DNA from: Saccoglossus kowalevskii
Lineage: Eukaryota > Hemichordata > Enteropneusta > Harrimaniidae
Assembly (NCBI RefSeq): GCF_000003605.2
Contig: NW_003132364.1
Coordinates: 1-11,197 of the forward strand
Length of the DNA stretch: 11,197 bases
Direction of reading: 5' to 3'
The position numbers and the translations under genes are program-made. A model generated the notes under the pieces. The model saw nothing but the letters and a program-made list of their open reading frames with translations, did not search any database and had not been told where the DNA came from. This document shows positions 8,596 to 11,197 of this stretch, in pieces. Positions within the stretch are counted from its first letter, which is position 1; the number at the start of each line of letters is the position of its first letter.

Positions 8596-9060
8596 AACTG
8601 AAACAACTGAAATACATGACGTATTTGTGTTCATGGTTAAGAATCCCAATAAAAGATTATCAGAATGTTACAATGTTGTTTACATTATGCTGTTGTTCAC
8701 AAAATTCGTGAAATATTGCATTTAACATGGATTACCTGGAAATAATTTCAAACATTGCGTAATTTAAATTATTTTTTCTCAAAAAAATGTGTCGAAACAA
8801 AAACATGTGGTAAATTGATCATCCCATAATACCCACGATATACCTTATTGCCATATACGAGTAAATTATATTGAACCATATATCCACTGCATTAGTTTAT
8901 TATCCCTTTAGTACAGTGGTAATTAAAAGTACACATTCAACACGCGTTCAAGGTCGCCCAAAGATCATCTTTTTTAATTACTTAATTAGTTGAAACGAAG
9001 CTAGTCGTTAAATGGTCAGGGTGGTCCCGATAGACTGACAGTGAAACATAAAGTGTTGAC
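8596..9060. other. AT-rich stretch, no supported gene
   Basis: No gene, RNA or repeat is supported. The right edge (9010-9060) would read as a short second exon on the minus strand if the acceptor at 9061 were used: it gives 16 codons (GQHFMFHC...) before a TAA. Confidence 0.5.
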
Positions 9061-9082
9061 CTGAAAAGTGATGAAGAGGTGT

Positions 9083-9315
9083 GAATGGGCTTGTAATATG
9101 ATGGGTTGCTATTGGGTTGGGTGCTGACGATTGGTTGGGTTTGAGATGAGGTGGACTGCTATTAGTTCACAATGCGCCTCTGTAGGTTGTCGATGGTACC
9201 GGTTGTGATTGTCTATAAAAAGTTGAATGGGTTGGGTTTGAGATGAGATGGGTAGCTATTGGGTCGCGATGCTCCTCTGTAGATTGACGAAGAGAAGCGC
9301 CGGTATTGGGGTAAG
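9083..9315. repeat. Degenerate 97-bp tandem duplication, G/T-rich on the plus strand
   Basis: GGTTGGGTTTGAGATGAG starts at 9133 and recurs at 9230, and the similarity continues through CTATTGGGT and GCCTCTGTAG-type segments, giving a 97-bp period. A shorter, more diverged third copy (ATGGGTTGCTATTGGGTTGGG) precedes them from about 9083. On the minus strand each of the two better copies carries CTACAG followed by AGG, an acceptor-like junction (at 9276 and 9179). Strand asymmetry (G and T over C) contrasts with the neighbours. Confidence 0.85.
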
Positions 9316-9355
9316 CATAGGCGAATGTTCAGTTCAAAGGGGAGCACCTACATAA

Positions 9356-9363
9356 TGACGTCA
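9356..9363. promoter_or_regulatory. Perfect CRE palindrome
   Basis: TGACGTCA is the full CREB/ATF consensus, followed by a run of T. It lies within the proposed minus-strand intron, about 80 bp after the donor at 9445. It is the second perfect CRE in the window (the other is at 7964). Confidence 0.35.
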
Positions 9364-9445
9364 TTTTTTTTTGTATGAGTAACCACGGGCGCTGCTTCCC
9401 CCTTTCAAAATGCCATTGTATGAATCACTGGAAAACGCAACTTAC

Positions 9446-9533
9446 CTGGAATACATTCAATCGCAGCACTTGTAACGAGGGTTAACGTTACTAAATAAAG
9501 AAAAAAGTTCACTAAATAGTACAATTCGTGCAT
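9446..9533 (-). CDS. Candidate first coding exon encoding a signal peptide (partial gene)
   Basis: On the minus strand an ATG at 9533 opens 29 codons plus one base and runs exactly into CAG|GTAAGT, a perfect consensus splice donor (intron starts at 9445). The peptide has a short start (Met-His-Glu), a 17-residue hydrophobic core LYYLVNFFLYLVTLTLV, and then TSAA before IECIP. Ser at -3 and Ala at -1 fit signal-peptidase cleavage after SAA. This resembles the first exon of a secreted peptide or small secreted protein. Cautions: the n-region has no Lys or Arg; the hydrophobic codons come partly from a T-rich tract that could equally be a polypyrimidine tract before an acceptor (TTTAG) at 9491; no downstream exon is proven. 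Candidate acceptors in the right phase lie at 9276, 9179 and 9060. An upstream out-of-frame ATG (9557) opens a 14-codon uORF overlapping it. Confidence 0.3.
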
Positions 9534-9549
9534 TTCGTGATTTCGAACA

Positions 9550-9563
9550 GCGCCATCTAGTGT
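9550..9563 (-). promoter_or_regulatory. CTCF-like motif
   Basis: The minus strand reads ACACTAGATGGCGC, matching the CTCF core CCASYAGRKGGCRS at 13 of 14 positions (only the first base differs). CTCF is conserved across bilaterians with this core. It lies 17 bp upstream of the ATG of the signal-peptide-like exon on the same strand. The motif also contains a GCGCCAT word shared with YY1-type sites. Confidence 0.4.
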
Positions 9564-9971
9564 CGAAGACAATTCTTGGATTAGATTAGATTATCAGTCG
9601 TATATAAATGACTAGAATATAGAGGCAGAAGTGTTACTCTGTTGAATAATATATTTATATAAAGAAAAGAGTTGTTTTATTTACATAATTGTCTTGTAAT
9701 CAGATAATTTTTAATATTTAATATACACACCTCGAATTACCATGTAATCGACAAATTCATGAAATCGTGATGTTTGTAATTTACATTATCGTATTGGATG
9801 AGAATTTTTGGACTATATTGTGAGGCTCTTGAGTTTGTTAGCGTCGACCAATTAGAGAAAAGACCCACTTATTGAAGTACGTTATGACTATCTGCACTAT
9901 GGCCGATGAACATACACGTTCACATATATCACTTTACGTGTTATGCCAAGGTTAGATAGCTTATGAGGCTG
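9564..9971. other. AT-rich stretch, no supported gene
   Basis: It includes GATTAGATTAGATTA at about 9579 (three pentamer units) and TATATAAATG at 9601, a TATA-like word without a convincing initiator at the expected distance. No ORF is of interest. Confidence 0.55.
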
Positions 9972-10008
9972 TATAAATAGAACGACGTGTGATGAGAATT
10001 CCATTGAT
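9972..10008 (+). promoter_or_regulatory. Candidate core promoter (consensus TATAAATAG box)
   Basis: TATAAATAG starts at 9972. The A of TTCCATTG at 10003 lies 31 bp downstream, the usual spacing, and CCATTG is a loose initiator match. It has the best combination of TATA quality and spacing in the window, but the initiator is weak. Confidence 0.3.
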
Positions 10009-10259
10009 CGCAAATACTCAAGGATCATTCAAATACTTCGCTGGCAAAAATAATACGTGAACCCGGATAAGACATGGTGAGTGTGCGTCTTATATATACT
10101 ATGGAATACCGCCACAGTGCACAATACATAACATACTCTTTGTGTAAATTGGTTAGTCGACAGTTGAAATATCATATCTGTTCTTACTTGCATCTGAAGA
10201 TTAAACACATGTATGATTGTTGTCATTTTTATATACATGCAAATGTGTTTCTATTTTAA
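10003..10259 (+). other. Possible first exon ending at ATG|GTGAGT, or a 61-codon ORF
   Basis: From the putative start at 10003 the transcript would run 74 bp to AAGACATG|GTGAGTGTG. That is either a start codon followed directly by a good donor (GTGAGT at 10077), or the start of a 61-codon ORF (10074-10259) that reads on through it. The ORF product begins MVSVRLIYTMEY, ends in an aromatic-rich tail and matches nothing I know. The 20-bp array begins 12 bp after its stop. Splicing after the ATG seems at least as likely as translation of the ORF. Confidence 0.2.
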
Positions 10260-10270
10260 TAGTATTCTGG

Positions 10271-11197
10271 CACTGCTATTCAATACATGACACTGCTATT
10301 CAATACATGACACTGCTATTCAATACATGACAGTGCTATTCAATACATGGCACTGCTATTCAATACATGGCACTGCTATTCAATACATGGCACTGCTATT
10401 CAATACATGGCACTGCTATTCAGTACATGGCACTGCTATTCAATACATGGCACTGTTATTCAATACATGGCACTGCTATTCAATACATGGCACTGTTATT
10501 CAATACATGGCACTGCTATTCAATACATGGCACTGCTATTCAATACATGGCACTGCTATTCAATACATGGCACTGCTATTCAATACATGGCACTGCTATT
10601 CAATACATTGAACTGCTATTCAATACATTGCACTGCTATTCAATACATGACACTGCTATTCAATACATTGAACTGCTATTCAATACATGACACTGCTATT
10701 CAATACATTGAACTGCTATTCAATACATGGCACTGCTATTCAATACATTGAACTGCTATTCAATACATTGCACTGCTATTCAATACATGACACTGCTATT
10801 CAATACATTGAACTGCTATTCAATACATGGCACTGCTATTCAATACATTGCACTGCTATTCAATACATCGAACTGTTATTCAATACATTGCACTGCTATT
10901 CAGTACATGACACTGCTATTCAATACATTGAACTGTTATTCAATACATGGCACTGCTATTCAATACATTGCACTGCTATTCAATACATGGCACTGCTATT
11001 CAATACATGGCACTGCTATTCAATACATGGCACTGCTATTCAATACATTGTACTGCTATTCAATACATGGCACTGCTATTCAATACATTGTACTGCTATT
11101 CAATACATGGCACTGCTATTCAATACATTGAACTGCTATTCAATACATTGAACTGCTATTCAATACATGACACTGCTATTCAATACATTGAACTGTT
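10271..11197. repeat. 20-bp minisatellite array, about 46 units, with higher-order structure (truncated at window edge)
   Basis: The unit is cactgctattcaatacatgg, repeated without length change from 10271 to the window end (46 full units and 7 bases). Variation is concentrated at the unit junction: atga-c, atgg-c, attg-a, attg-c and attg-t. The left third is nearly all atgg-c. From about 10601 a mixed region contains a 120-bp (six-unit) higher-order repeat, clearest as 10741-10860 against 10861-10980 (116 of 120 identical). No stop occurs in any plus-strand frame, so three long overlapping frames translate it as the same 20-residue cycle (MALLFNTWHC...). These are by-products of the repeat. 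Confidence 0.98.

Noticed and set aside
10271-11197. CRISPR-like array
   Set aside because: Units are head-to-tail without unique spacers, and the context is eukaryotic. It is a minisatellite.

Overview
The window looks like AT-rich nuclear DNA from an animal, most likely a marine invertebrate. It has no densely packed bacterial-style genes and no ORF longer than about 60-90 codons outside repeats. It carries long minisatellite arrays, a long ATC microsatellite, eukaryotic-style TATA boxes and splice sites, and a decayed non-LTR retrotransposon (LINE). The LINE protein resembles the kind common in molluscs and other lophotrochozoans, but the species assignment is a guess.

Layout, left to right. 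(1) 1-974 is a 45-bp minisatellite with about 21.5 units, cut by the window edge. (2) About 975-2070 on the minus strand is a frameshifted relic of a LINE ORF2, covering the late reverse transcriptase and C-terminal part. It abuts the minisatellite. (3) 2258-2420 is an ATC microsatellite with an inverted GAT-type arm beside it. (4) 2595-2652 is a 33-bp tandem duplication. (5) 2653-5175 is mostly unassigned, with one weak exon-like open stretch (3736-3971) that holds two perfect small hairpins. (6) 5176-5518 contains core-promoter-like signals and a possible non-coding first exon ending in a strong splice donor. (7) 5519-9060 is low-information sequence with scattered palindromes and motif matches (NRF1-like, CRE) and one unassigned 83-codon ORF. 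(8) 9061-9563 is the most gene-like stretch: on the minus strand a 29-codon signal-peptide-like exon ends in a perfect CAG|GTAAGT donor, with a CTCF-like motif just upstream and a 97-bp duplicated, C-rich, acceptor-bearing block downstream. (9) 9972-10076 is a second TATA/first-exon candidate on the plus strand. (10) 10271-11197 is a 20-bp minisatellite of about 46 units, with higher-order structure, running off the right edge.

No complete gene is demonstrated. The best-supported calls are the two arrays, the microsatellite and the LINE relic. Exon and promoter calls are hypotheses from splice-site and core-promoter motifs; RNA-seq and cross-species alignment would settle them.
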